A stretch of DNA of 59,922 nt from Bacillus sp. V59.32b. Lineage in GTDB: Bacteria > Bacillota > Bacilli > Bacillales > DSM-1321. A program made the position numbers and the translations under genes. The notes beneath the pieces are model-generated. The model was given only the letters and a program-made list of their open reading frames with translations, did not search any database and was not told the origin of the DNA. Positions within the stretch are counted from its first letter, which is position 1, and each line of letters opens with the position of its first letter. The stretch covers positions 1 to 59,922 of the forward strand of contig NZ_QVTC01000001.1 in assembly GCF_003429085.1 (NCBI RefSeq). The letters run 5' to 3'. Below are positions 7,342 to 16,685 of this stretch, one piece after another.

Positions 7342-7734
7342 TTAACGTTTTGAGAACTGAGGTGCACGACGAGCGCCTTTAAGACCGTATTTTTTACGTT
7401 CTTTCATACGAGCGTCACGAGTCAGTAGTCCTGCAGCTTTCAATGAGCCGCGGTATTCTGGATCAACTTGAAGCAATGCACGAGCGATGCCGTGACGGAT
7501 TGCGCCAGCCTGGCCAGTGTATCCACCGCCGCTAACATTTACTAGTACATCATAGTTACCAGTTGTTTCAGTAGCAACTAGTGGCTGCTTTACTATTTCA
7601 CGCAGTGCTGCAAATGGGATATATTCTTCAACTTCACGTTCGTTAACAATAATGCGGCCTTCGCCTGGTACTAAACGTACACGGGCAACTGAGCTTTTGC
7701 GACGGCCAGTACCATAATATTGAACTTGTGCCAA
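7342..7734 (-). CDS. rpsI: 30S ribosomal protein S9
   Basis: The 130-residue length equals B. subtilis S9. The [12 protein letters not shown] start and the basic C-terminal tail ending in SKR, which reaches the P-site tRNA in the ribosome, are both present. The start codon is TTG 7734, 8 bases after AGGAGG; there is no ATG nearby. It follows rplM by 20 bases and shares its promoter and the L13 leader; a terminator follows. Confidence 0.98.
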   Translation of the reverse strand: MAQVQYYGTGRRKSSVARVRLVPGEGRIIVNEREVEEYIPFAALREIVKQPLVATETTGNYDVLVNVSGGGYTGQAGAIRHGIARALLQVDPEYRGSLKAAGLLTRDARMKERKKYGLKGARRAPQFSKR

Positions 7735-7754
7735 GATAGTAACCTCCTTATTAA

Positions 7755-8192
7755 TTATCCGCGTAATTCGTATACTTCAGGCTGTTGAGCTTGATGCTGG
7801 TGCTCGTTTCCTGCATATACGTGCAATTTTTTGTAGATTTGACGACCTAGAGAATTCTTTGGAAGCATACCTTTGATAGCAAGTTCAAGCATTCTCTCCG
7901 GGTAGTTCGTACGCATTTCAAGAGCAGTTCTTGTTTTTAAACCGCCTGGATGCATAGTGTGACGGTAGTAGATCTTGTCAGTCAATTTCTTACCAGTCAA
8001 TTCGATTTTAGAAGCATTGATTAGAATTACATGATCACCAGTGTCAACGTTCGGTGTAAAAGTTGGTTTGTTTTTGCCGCGTAAAATGGACGCTACTTCA
8101 CTTGCAAGACGTCCCAAAGTTTTACCTTCAGCGTCTACAACGTACCATTTACGTTCAATTTCATTAGCTTTCGCCATAAAAGTTGTACGCAT
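7755..8192 (-). CDS. rplM: 50S ribosomal protein L13
   Basis: The 145-residue product is the same length as B. subtilis L13, with the family motifs [24 protein letters not shown] and [12 protein letters not shown]13 is an early-assembly 23S-binding protein. Start ATG 8192 follows AGGAGGG by 5 bases; an in-frame ATG at 8234 lies in the leader RNA and is unlikely. Expression is probably autoregulated through the upstream leader. Confidence 0.98.
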   Translation of the reverse strand: MRTTFMAKANEIERKWYVVDAEGKTLGRLASEVASILRGKNKPTFTPNVDTGDHVILINASKIELTGKKLTDKIYYRHTMHPGGLKTRTALEMRTNYPERMLELAIKGMLPKNSLGRQIYKKLHVYAGNEHQHQAQQPEVYELRG

Positions 8193-8224
8193 GATTACCC
8201 TCCTAAAAAGATCAATAGTTATAT

Positions 8225-8272
8225 TTATTTTCAATCACAATAAGTTTTTTCCGGGGCTTATCGTGGGATTAA
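8225..8272 (-). ncRNA. L13 leader (ribosomal protein autoregulatory element)
   Basis: On the minus strand AATCCCACGATAAG and CTTATTGTGATT form a long stem with a two-C bulge, capped by CCCCGGAAAAAA. It sits between the rplM promoter and start codon, where Firmicutes carry the L13 leader family that L13 is thought to bind. Recognised from position, stem and the CCCCGGAAAAAAC loop. Confidence 0.7.
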
Positions 8273-8287
8273 AATACATACCATATT

Positions 8288-8316
8288 ATATTAAACTCTC
8301 CGCATAGCATTGTCAA
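8288..8316 (-). promoter_or_regulatory. Sigma-A promoter of rplM-rpsI
   Basis: Minus strand: TTGACA (8311-8316), 17-base spacer, TAATAT (8288-8293). It starts transcription just ahead of the L13 leader. Confidence 0.85.
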
Positions 8317-8352
8317 GAAAATGTTACACCAGGATTAGTTGTTACAAGAAAT

Positions 8353-8686
8353 GCGGAAGCGCCCAGCAAGTATGGAACATCGACTAAAATCTGCCACATC
8401 GTGTGGCAAACGTCGATGTCAGCCCATCCTGGGCAAGTCGTGACAGGCATAAGATGAACCGCGAGGAGGCAGTTCCCAGTGGTTTGGCTTAGAGGAATCT
8501 CGGCTAACCCGTTAATAAAGGAAGAACGACTAAGAACGCAACATCCTGTTGCAACGTCGTTCTGACCCACATCCTGTGGGCCCCCGAACGGCTGGGCGCT
8601 GGCCGACTAAGACCGCCACGTCCTTATGTCTTCGTCGGCGCAAGTCACGTCCTGTACGTCGCAGCTAGACATCCATCAAAGTTAAG
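8353..8686 (+). repeat. Modular nested-hairpin repeat, copy 1
   Basis: A roughly 330-base non-coding element between truA and rplM. An outer inverted pair AGCGCCCAGC (8358-8367) / GCTGGGCGCT (8591-8600) encloses most of it. Inside are small stems with TCC or TCG loops: 8393-8407, 8422-8434, 8538-8552 and 8566-8580. Two modules share one plan, a variable outer stem (ACATCGAC/GTCGATGT; AGAACGAC/GTCGTTCT) around TAA-purine-A and an inner CACATCxTG-type hairpin; a third, less perfect one (GCCGAC/GTCGGC) follows at about 8602-8640. The right end, GCAGCTAGACAtcc-ATCAAA, recurs in copy 2. No credible coding sequence. May be a mobile REP-like palindrome or a structured RNA. Confidence 0.75.
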
Positions 8687-8696
8687 AAGGTTCCAG

Positions 8697-9437
8697 TTAC
8701 TTATAAAAAACTTCCCACAAATACAAGCCTTGTCCTGGTACGGTTTTTCCCGCGAAACTGCGATCCTTTTTTTGCAGGATCTCCGTTATGTCTTCGGGCT
8801 TTTTCTTCCCTGTGCCAATTTCAAGCAACGTTCCGACAAGGATGCGGACCATATTGTATAAAAACCCGCTTCCTACAAAACGCAACAGAAGCATGCCGTC
8901 TTCCTCAAACAGTTCTATTTCCCTCAGCGTCCGGACTTTATCGGCTACTTCCGTTTTGGCCGAGCAAAAGCTTGTGAAATCATGAGTACCCAAAAGCATG
9001 GGGATCGCTTTTTCCATGGCTTGATAATCCAATTCGAATGGAAAATGATAGGCATAATTTCGTTGGAATGGATCCCTTTTTTTCGAAAGAGAGATTTTAT
9101 ATCGATATTCCTTGCCCGTGGCATCGAATCGGGCATGAAAATCTGCAGCCACTTCTTTAATAGAAATGACTACAATTTCTTCAGGAAGAATGGCATTTAG
9201 TGCTTTTTCCCAGTTTTCGGCCGGGAATAAGTAAGGAGAATCAAAATGGATGACCTGCCCCTTTGCATGAACCCGTGCATCAGTCCGTCCAGAGGCACTT
9301 ATTTTTATCTCCTCGCCTTTATGCATGCTGCCGAGTGCCTTTTCCATTTCCGATTGAACGGTCCGCTTATTAGGCTGGACCTGATATCCCGCAAACAAAG
9401 TGCCATCATAAGAAATAATACATTTATATCTGTGCAT
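8697..9437 (-). CDS. truA: tRNA pseudouridine(38-40) synthase TruA
   Basis: Makes pseudouridine at positions 38-40 of the tRNA anticodon stem-loop. The 246-residue product (B. subtilis 247) has the catalytic aspartate in SASGRTDARVHAKGQVIHF and the later FTSFCSAK and RFVGSGFLYNMVR motifs. Start ATG 9437 follows GAGGGAG. It lies 9 bases after ecfT and probably ends the rplQ-ecfA1A2T-truA transcription unit; copy 1 of the hairpin repeat follows, with no classical terminator seen. Confidence 0.97.
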   Translation of the reverse strand: MHRYKCIISYDGTLFAGYQVQPNKRTVQSEMEKALGSMHKGEEIKISASGRTDARVHAKGQVIHFDSPYLFPAENWEKALNAILPEEIVVISIKEVAADFHARFDATGKEYRYKISLSKKRDPFQRNYAYHFPFELDYQAMEKAIPMLLGTHDFTSFCSAKTEVADKVRTLREIELFEEDGMLLLRFVGSGFLYNMVRILVGTLLEIGTGKKKPEDITEILQKKDRSFAGKTVPGQGLYLWEVFYK

Positions 9438-9446
9438 ACTTCTCCC

Positions 9447-10247
9447 TCAATTTGAACGAAATACAAACAGTAAGACCGCTAAAATAACAAGTGTGACCAT
9501 TAAAAGCGTGTCAATCGTATGCCAGCTTAATTGGCGGTATTTCGTCCGCCCTTCGCCGCCCTTGTATCCGCGTGCTTCCATGGCAATGGCCAACTCTTCC
9601 GCCCTCTTAAATGAACTGACAAACAAAGGAACAAGAAGGGGGACAATCGCTTTTACCCGTTCTTTAATCGGACCGGACGTAAAATCGACTCCGCGTGCTG
9701 TCTGTGCTTTCATGATTTTTTCGGTCTCTTCCATTAGGGTTGGAATGAACCGCAACGAAATCGACATCATCAACGCAAGTTCATGCACGGGCATTTTCCA
9801 CTTCTTAAGAGGACCGAGCAGCTGCTCCAGGCCATCGGTAATCGAGATTGGCGAAGTGGTCAGCGTTAACAGTGACGTCACTAAAATCAAAAAGGTAAAA
9901 CGTAAAGAAATATAGATCCCCTGGCGTAGACCGCCTTCGTATATTTTTACAAATCCAAGCTCAAACATAAGTGAGCCTTCCTTTGTGAAAAAAATATGGA
10001 GCAATAACGTAAATAAGATTAAGAACAAAATCGGTTTCAGTCCGTTGAACAGGAAGCGGACGGGAATTCTTGAAATAGCTATAAGGGCAAATGTAAACAC
10101 AGCAAGTATCGAATAGGTTATCAGATTGTCAGCAAGAAATACGATGCATACAAATATGAAAACGAGCAATAATTTAGAACGGGGATCCATTCGGTGAATC
10201 GGTGACTCCAACGGAACATAACGCCCGAAAATCATTTTATCCAGCAT
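9447..10247 (-). CDS. ecfT: ECF transporter transmembrane protein EcfT
   Basis: Transmembrane coupling subunit of energy-coupling factor vitamin transporters; joins the two ATPases to interchangeable substrate-binding S components. 266 residues, about five to six membrane helices, with the two coupling-helix motifs of the family around ARGV (in KAQTARGVDFT) and ARGY (in AMEARGYKGGEGRT). Its ATG overlaps the ecfA2 stop (TAATG), so translation is probably coupled. Gene order ecfA1-ecfA2-ecfT-truA is the standard Bacillus arrangement. Confidence 0.97.
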   Translation of the reverse strand: MLDKMIFGRYVPLESPIHRMDPRSKLLLVFIFVCIVFLADNLITYSILAVFTFALIAISRIPVRFLFNGLKPILFLILFTLLLHIFFTKEGSLMFELGFVKIYEGGLRQGIYISLRFTFLILVTSLLTLTTSPISITDGLEQLLGPLKKWKMPVHELALMMSISLRFIPTLMEETEKIMKAQTARGVDFTSGPIKERVKAIVPLLVPLFVSSFKRAEELAIAMEARGYKGGEGRTKYRQLSWHTIDTLLMVTLVILAVLLFVFRSN

Positions 10248-11113
10248 TAGCGGCTCCCCCGTTCCATAACCCGTTTAATTTCCCCGGCCAAATCTTCAAT
10301 GCTTAAACAAGGACGATCAAAACGGATTCCCATTTCTTTTTGCAGCTGTAATTGAAAACGCACGGTATTAGGCACATCCAGCCCTAATTCTATCAGTTGT
10401 TCCGGCTGGGAAAATATCTCCAGGGGCGTTCCTTTCTGATAGACCGTACCTTTGTGCATAATCACGATTTCATCCGCGTACCTGGCTGCATCCTCCATGC
10501 TGTGGGTAACCAGAACTGTGGTGATGCCTTGTTCTTTATGAAGCCGGTAAAACATGTCCATTATTTCCTTGCGTCCGCGCGGATCCAGGCCCGCTGTCGG
10601 CTCGTCAAGCACGAGTACTTCCGGTTCCATGGCAAGAACCCCGGCTATGGCTACCCGCCGCATTTGTCCGCCAGATAAATCAAAAGGCGATTTTTCGAGC
10701 ATATCTTCCGAAAGGCCAACGAGCTTTAAGGCATTCCTTGCCTGTACCTTTGCTTTCTCTTCAGGCACACCAAAATTAATCGGGCCAAAACAGATATCCT
10801 TTTCCACCGTTTCTTCAAACAATTGATGCTCCGGAAATTGAAAAACAATCCCGACCTTTTGCCGGATCGGCCGCAGCTGTTTTTCCTTTCGACCGGACTC
10901 AATCGTACGATCTCCAATGATCACTCTGCCCTTTGTCGGTTTGATAAGAGCATTCAAATGCTGCAGCAGTGTTGACTTACCTGAACCAGTATGTCCGATG
11001 ATCGCGACAAATGAACCAGGGTTGATTTCCATATTAACATCATGAATCGCCAGATGTTCAAAGGGCGTATCGATTTGGTAGCGGTATTCTACATCCTGGA
11101 GTTTAATTCGCAT
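10247..11113 (-). CDS. ecfA2: ECF transporter ATPase EcfA2
   Basis: ABC-type ATPase of the ECF module, 288 residues. Walker A GHTGSGKST, Q-loop VFQFPEHQLFEETV, signature LSGGQMRRVAIAG, Walker B VLVLDEPTAG and the switch histidine in VTHSMEDA are all present. The PEHQLFEETV segment is typical of EcfA2 rather than EcfA1. Its start overlaps the end of ecfA1 by 25 bases, preceded by GAAGGA. Forms a heterodimer with EcfA1. Confidence 0.97.
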   Translation of the reverse strand: MRIKLQDVEYRYQIDTPFEHLAIHDVNMEINPGSFVAIIGHTGSGKSTLLQHLNALIKPTKGRVIIGDRTIESGRKEKQLRPIRQKVGIVFQFPEHQLFEETVEKDICFGPINFGVPEEKAKVQARNALKLVGLSEDMLEKSPFDLSGGQMRRVAIAGVLAMEPEVLVLDEPTAGLDPRGRKEIMDMFYRLHKEQGITTVLVTHSMEDAARYADEIVIMHKGTVYQKGTPLEIFSQPEQLIELGLDVPNTVRFQLQLQKEMGIRFDRPCLSIEDLAGEIKRVMERGSR

Positions 11114-11928
11114 AAATCCTTCACCAACTCTTCTTCTGTTAAATGTCTATCAGCCAAATTAAGGTCCTGTTCTCGCAAAGCCTTGCCTAATTTGACGGTA
11201 AAGGGAATATCCAAACCTAAAGCGACTAATTCATCTTCCATAAGGAATATTTCATCTGGAGTCCCCTGACGATAAAGATGTCCCTGATTCATTACAATAA
11301 TCCTGTCTGCTTTAGCCGCCTCTTCCAGGTCATGAGTGATCGAAATGACAGTCAATATATTCTCATCCTTTAATTCACGAACCGTATGAAGCACTTCCTC
11401 GCGTCCGCGCGGATCGAGCATGGATGTGGCTTCATCCAAAATGATAATGTCCGGCTTTAGTGCGAGCACTCCAGCTATCGCAACCCGCTGCTTTTGACCG
11501 CCGGAAAGATGGTGCGGCTCTTGATTAAGAAATTGATCCATTTTTACTTTACTTAGAGCTTCCTGGACACGTTCAACCATTAAACCTTGTTGAACTCCCA
11601 GGTTTTCTAAACCAAAAGCCACATCATCCTGAACAGTAGACCCTACAAATTGATTATCAGGATTTTGAAAAACCATACCGATCTTCTTCCGCACGTCCCA
11701 CACCGTAGCCTCTGAGAGCTCTACATCATTGATAGTGATGGATCCAGATTTAGCAAAATGCAGGCCATTTAAAAGCTTTGCCAGCGTCGATTTTCCTGAA
11801 CCATTATGTCCTACGATCGCGAGCCATTCACCCTTATAGACATCAAAGCTTACCCCGTCTATGGCGTCCAGGTCCTGGCCTTCATATTTAAAAGTAACGT
11901 CCTTTAATGTAACAAGCTTGTCCGTCAT
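11089..11928 (-). CDS. ecfA1: ECF transporter ATPase EcfA1
   Basis: Partner ATPase of EcfA2, 279 residues. Walker A GHNGSGKST, Q-loop VFQNPDNQFVGSTV (typical of EcfA1), signature LSGGQKQRVAIAG, Walker B IIILDEATSMLD and SITHDLEEA are intact. Start ATG 11928 follows AGGAGGG by 5 bases; the in-frame ATG at 11946 lacks a site. The 450 bases upstream contain the rplQ terminator and a branched hairpin element, so these genes are probably only partly read through from the alpha operon. Confidence 0.97.
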   Translation of the reverse strand: MTDKLVTLKDVTFKYEGQDLDAIDGVSFDVYKGEWLAIVGHNGSGKSTLAKLLNGLHFAKSGSITINDVELSEATVWDVRKKIGMVFQNPDNQFVGSTVQDDVAFGLENLGVQQGLMVERVQEALSKVKMDQFLNQEPHHLSGGQKQRVAIAGVLALKPDIIILDEATSMLDPRGREEVLHTVRELKDENILTVISITHDLEEAAKADRIIVMNQGHLYRQGTPDEIFLMEDELVALGLDIPFTVKLGKALREQDLNLADRHLTEEELVKDLCELNSRM

Positions 11929-12104
11929 GTCTACCCTCCTATTCATCCCAAATCAACAAGCAGTTATTGATAACAATACTCGTTAATGAGATATCGCCAA
12001 AAATATCTGTTTGTCTTTATATTTCGATAATCGCTCTTAAATTTGAATACACAAAGGTCCATAATCCCTATTAATATTGTAGCTTCTCGAACTATTTTTG
12101 AATA
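11929..12104. other. ecfA1 upstream region
   Basis: AT-rich leader of ecfA1 on the minus strand. No gene is supported and no promoter stands out clearly. Confidence 0.4.
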
Positions 12105-12236
12105 TAAAAAAACGCTGCACCCCTTCCACCGAATGTGGTTCGGTAAATTAAGAGCAGCTTTTCCTGAACCCAAGGCGTCCTTGGGTATCTTCTTATTTAA
12201 CGCTTATAAAAAGCGGGAAGGGGTGCTTGAGCTAGA
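12105..12236 (-). ncRNA. Branched three-hairpin element ending in a U-tract
   Basis: An 11-base-pair closing stem (12117-12127 with 12216-12226, arm GCACCCCTTCC) encloses three hairpins: CGCTT/AAGCG (12201-12215), CCCAAGG/CCTTGGG (12169-12185) and ACCGAA/TTCGGT (12128-12144). On the minus strand the closing stem is followed by CAGCGTTTTTTT, so it could act as an elaborate terminator or attenuator about 180 bases before ecfA1. The + strand right flank TGAGCTAGAC resembles the right end of the hairpin repeats at 8.6 and 44.6 kb. Class unknown. Confidence 0.5.
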
Positions 12237-12313
12237 CGTGAAGGGGAACTTGAAGTTCGCCAGCCATCGTAACACTCAATTCGCGTATTCTTGTAAGTAA
12301 ATCTAGAGATGTT

Positions 12314-12360
12314 AAAAGAAAAAGGGCGAAGAACAAGTTAGATGTTCAACTGTCCCGCCC
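12314..12360 (-). terminator. Terminator of the alpha operon after rplQ
   Basis: On the minus strand GGGCG and CGCCC close an imperfect stem containing GGACAGTT/AACTTGTTC, followed by TTTTTCTTTT. It lies 16 bases past the rplQ stop. Confidence 0.8.
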
Positions 12361-12375
12361 CGATTTAATCGCTGT

Positions 12376-12738
12376 TTAAACTAACTCGATAACCACGACT
12401 GGTGCACCATCACCGCGGCGTGGACCCATTTTCATGATACGAGTGTAGCCGCCTTGGCGTTCTTCATAACGCGCAGCGATGTCGCTGAATAGTTTTTGAA
12501 CTGCGTCCTGGCCATTTTCAGCGTTGGCTACTTCATTACGAATGTATGCAGCTGCTTGACGGCGGGCATGTAAGTCTCCACGCTTGCCAAGAGTGATCAT
12601 TTTTTCTACAACTGACCGTAATTCCTTTGCGCGTGCTTCTGTCGTTTCAATGCGCTCATGGATAATAAGGTCTGTAGCTAAATCACGAAGTAATGCTTTA
12701 CGTTGTGCGCTAGTGCGTCCTAACTTTCTGTAACCCAT
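12376..12738 (-). CDS. rplQ: 50S ribosomal protein L17
   Basis: The 120-residue product equals B. subtilis L17 in length. It opens [20 protein letters not shown] and ends with the conserved [10 protein letters not shown]. Last ribosomal gene of the alpha cluster, after rpoA, followed by a strong terminator. AAAGGAGG lies 11 bases before the ATG, at the far end of normal spacing. Confidence 0.98.
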   Translation of the reverse strand: MGYRKLGRTSAQRKALLRDLATDLIIHERIETTEARAKELRSVVEKMITLGKRGDLHARRQAAAYIRNEVANAENGQDAVQKLFSDIAARYEERQGGYTRIMKMGPRRGDGAPVVVIELV

Positions 12739-12826
12739 TTTAGAGATTCCCTCCTTTGTTGAAGTTATATAATCTGTTAATCAGGTTCGCAGGCAAAATG
12801 GCTAGTTAACTACGGCTAACTAGTCA

Positions 12827-13771
12827 TCAGTCGTCTTTACGCAGACCTAAACCTAACTCATCTAATTTTGCTTTCACTTCTTCAAGTGATTTACGTCCTA
12901 AGTTACGTACCTTCATCATATCTTCTTCTGTTTTATGAGCAAGCTCTTGAACAGTGTTGATACCGGCACGCTTTAGGCAGTTATAAGAACGAACAGAAAG
13001 ATCTAGTTCCTCAATTGTCATTTCCAGAACTTTTTCTTTTTGATCTTCTTCTTTTTCAACCATGATTTCAGCATTTTGAGCTTCGTCAGTTAGCCCGACA
13101 AAAATATTCAAATGCTCTGTTAAAATCTTAGCTCCAAGTGCTACCGCTTCCTGTGGACCGTTACTTCCATCAGTCCAAACATCAAACGTCAGCTTGTCAT
13201 AGTTTGTCATTTGTCCAACACGTGTGTTCTCTACTTGATAGGAAACACGCGCAACAGGAGTGAAAATAGAGTCGATAGGGATAACGCCGATTGGCTGATC
13301 CTCTCTCTTGTTTTGTTCAGCAGGAGTATAACCGCGGCCACGCCGTGCAGTTAATCTCATACGCATATGACCGTTCTTGCCTAATGTCGCAATGTGTAAA
13401 TCTGGATTTAAGATTTCCACGTCACTGTCATGTGTAATGTCTGCTGCCGTAACTACTCCTTCATCCTGTACATCAATTTCAAGCGTCTTTTCTTCATCGG
13501 AGTAAATCTTCAGAGCTAGTTTTTTCACATTAAGAATAATAGAAGTAACATCTTCTACAACGCCTTCAATTGTTGAGAACTCGTGCATAACTCCATCTAT
13601 TTGAATAGATGTGACAGCGGCACCTGGGAGTGAGGATAATAGAATACGACGTAAGGAGTTACCTAATGTTGTACCATACCCACGCTCTAGTGGCTCGACG
13701 ACGAACTTACCGTATTTGGTGTCATCGTTGATTTCAACCGTTTCGATTTTTGGTTTTTCTATTTCTATCAT
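12827..13771 (-). CDS. rpoA: RNA polymerase alpha subunit
   Basis: The 314-residue product matches B. subtilis alpha in length. The N-terminal dimerisation domain (about 1-230; [20 protein letters not shown]) is followed by an acidic linker ([10 protein letters not shown]) and the C-terminal DNA- and activator-binding domain (about 250-310; [16 protein letters not shown] and [12 protein letters not shown]). Start ATG 13771 follows AAGGAGGG by 7 bases; the in-frame ATG at 13789 overlaps that site. Lies between rpsK and rplQ. Confidence 0.99.
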   Translation of the reverse strand: MIEIEKPKIETVEINDDTKYGKFVVEPLERGYGTTLGNSLRRILLSSLPGAAVTSIQIDGVMHEFSTIEGVVEDVTSIILNVKKLALKIYSDEEKTLEIDVQDEGVVTAADITHDSDVEILNPDLHIATLGKNGHMRMRLTARRGRGYTPAEQNKREDQPIGVIPIDSIFTPVARVSYQVENTRVGQMTNYDKLTFDVWTDGSNGPQEAVALGAKILTEHLNIFVGLTDEAQNAEIMVEKEEDQKEKVLEMTIEELDLSVRSYNCLKRAGINTVQELAHKTEEDMMKVRNLGRKSLEEVKAKLDELGLGLRKDD

Positions 13772-13952
13772 TAATAAACCCTCCTTCAAAACGTCGAAAC
13801 CCCGGTTCGTTCATCTACATTCAAACGTAACCGAAATTCCCCATGCATACGTTCCCGATTGTGCGCAACAACTGAATTAATCATTCTGTAAGAACGCAAA
13901 CTTGTTATTATATCCCATTATTGACCAGAGATGCATAATCTATACAGAAAAA

Positions 13953-14357
<405 letters not shown>

Positions 14358-14364
14358 TTACTGA

Positions 14365-14730
14365 TTATTTTTTCTTGTTAGCTACTGTACGACGAGGTCC
14401 TTTACGCGTACGAGCATTGTTCTTTGTATTTTGTCCACGAACCGGAAGACCGCGACGGTGACGTAATCCGCGATAGCTGCCAATTTCCATTAATCGTTTG
14501 ATGTTTAGGGATACTTCACGACGAAGATCACCTTCTACCTTTAACTTATCGACGATATCACGAATCTTGTTTAGCTCGTCTTCAGTTAAATCGCGAACGC
14601 GAGTGTTCTCAGAAACACCAGCTTCTGAAAGAACTTTAGCCGCTGTTTGTTTACCAATACCAAAAATATATGTTAATGAAATGATAATACGTTTATCACG
14701 TGGAATATCTACACCAGCAATACGTGCCAT
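14365..14730 (-). CDS. rpsM: 30S ribosomal protein S13
   Basis: The 121-residue product equals the B. subtilis length. [20 protein letters not shown] opens it and the basic C-terminal tail ([11 protein letters not shown]) touches P-site tRNA. S13 also bridges to the 50S subunit. Start ATG 14730 follows AAGGAGGTG; the in-frame ATG at 14742 lies too near that site. Confidence 0.98.
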   Translation of the reverse strand: MARIAGVDIPRDKRIIISLTYIFGIGKQTAAKVLSEAGVSENTRVRDLTEDELNKIRDIVDKLKVEGDLRREVSLNIKRLMEIGSYRGLRHRRGLPVRGQNTKNNARTRKGPRRTVANKKK

Positions 14731-14753
14731 TGATGAGTGCACCTCCTTCTAAA

Positions 14754-14873
<120 letters not shown>

Positions 14874-14906
14874 CTAACCTCCTTATACAGATCGGAGCGT
14901 ACCAGA

Positions 14907-15125
14907 TTATTTGAATCGGTATGTGATTCTGCCGCGAGTTAGATCATACGGGGAAAGCTCAACCGTAACCTTATCTCCAGGCAAAATGCGAATGAAGTGC
15001 ATACGAATTTTACCGGATACATGAGCTAAAACAGTATGACCATTTTCTAATTCTACCTTAAACATAGCGTTTGGCAAAGTCTCAGTGACTTTCCCTTCAA
15101 CTTCAATTACATCATCTTTCGCCAT
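14907..15125 (-). CDS. infA: Translation initiation factor IF-1
   Basis: A 72-residue OB-fold protein that blocks the A site during initiation. [20 protein letters not shown] and the C-terminal RGRITYRFK are the family signature. Start ATG 15125 follows AGGGAGA; a longer in-frame ATG at 15173 has no ribosome binding site. Bacillus subtilis has a small KOW-domain gene (ybzG) between map and infA; here the gap is only about 100 bases and holds no such gene. Confidence 0.98.
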   Translation of the reverse strand: MAKDDVIEVEGKVTETLPNAMFKVELENGHTVLAHVSGKIRMHFIRILPGDKVTVELSPYDLTRGRITYRFK

Positions 15126-15227
15126 TAAATAATTCTCCCTTCTGTTCAGCAATGTGCTCAAGTCTAGATTCACTCTGAACCATTGCCCTATGTGTGCACC
15201 CGATTCTCATCCACGCAAATCATTTGC

Positions 15228-15973
15228 CTAAAGACTGGTTAAAATATCATACCCTGTTTCAGTGATTGCGATAGTATGTTCGAAATGAGTACACTTTTTT
15301 CCGTCGACTGTTACTACGGTCCAGTTATCCTCTAAAGTCTTCACATATCTGCTTCCGGCATTCACCATTGGTTCAACAGCGAGCACCATACCAGGCTTTA
15401 ACCGAGGACCTTTATTCGGTGGACCGTAATGAGGAATGTCAGGGTCCTCATGTAAGTCTTGACCGATTCCGTGACCGACATACTCTCTGACGATAGAGAA
15501 GTGATTAGCCTCGACATAGGTTTGAATAGCATGGGAGATGTTTGAAAGGCGCTCGCCTGGCCTAGCCTCTTTCAACCCTCTATATAATGACTCTTCGGTT
15601 ACATCTAAGAGCCGCTGTGTTTCTATATCAATGTTGCCCACCGCATATGTCCAGGCAGAGTCACCATGATAGCCGTTAAACTTGGCTCCGATATCAATAC
15701 TGATGATATCTCCTTCATGTAGTGCCCGATGTCCCGGAATACCGTGAACAAGTTCACTATTGACAGATGTGCAAATACTGCCGCGAAATCCATTATACCC
15801 TTTAAATGAAGGGATTGCATCATGTTTGCGTATAAAGCTGTCCGCTAATTGATCCAGCTTTTCCGTTGTAATGCCGGGAACGATATGTTTCTTTAGCTCT
15901 TGGTGAGTCAAAGCGACAATACGTCCGGCTTCACGCATGATTTCGATTTCACGCGGAGTCTTACATATGATCA

Positions 15974-15974
<1 letters not shown>
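15228..15974 (-). CDS. map: Methionine aminopeptidase, type I
   Basis: Removes the initiator methionine from nascent proteins. The 248-residue product has all five metal ligands of the pita-bread fold: D in [14 protein letters not shown] (two aspartates), H in [13 protein letters not shown] in LAVEPMVN and E in HFEHTIAIT. Start ATG overlaps the adk stop (TAATG), with GGAGGAT upstream; coupled translation with adk is likely. Confidence 0.98.
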
Positions 15975-16636
<662 letters not shown>

Positions 16637-16685
16637 TCAAACTCTATAATGTGTTTTTGGGAACTCATATGGTCCCCAAAACTCA

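Noticed and set aside
7755-8234. A 159-codon version of rplM
   Set aside because: The extra 14 codons fall in the L13 leader; ATG 8192 with AGGAGGG matches the family length.
8313-8570. 85-codon frame within the hairpin repeat
   Set aside because: Its translation is cysteine-rich and reflects the palindromes; no ribosome binding site, and the region is explained by paired structure.
8353-8686. CRISPR array suspected from repeated ACATCCTG motifs
   Set aside because: Repeats are short, irregularly spaced and palindromic, with no constant-length unique spacers and no cas genes.
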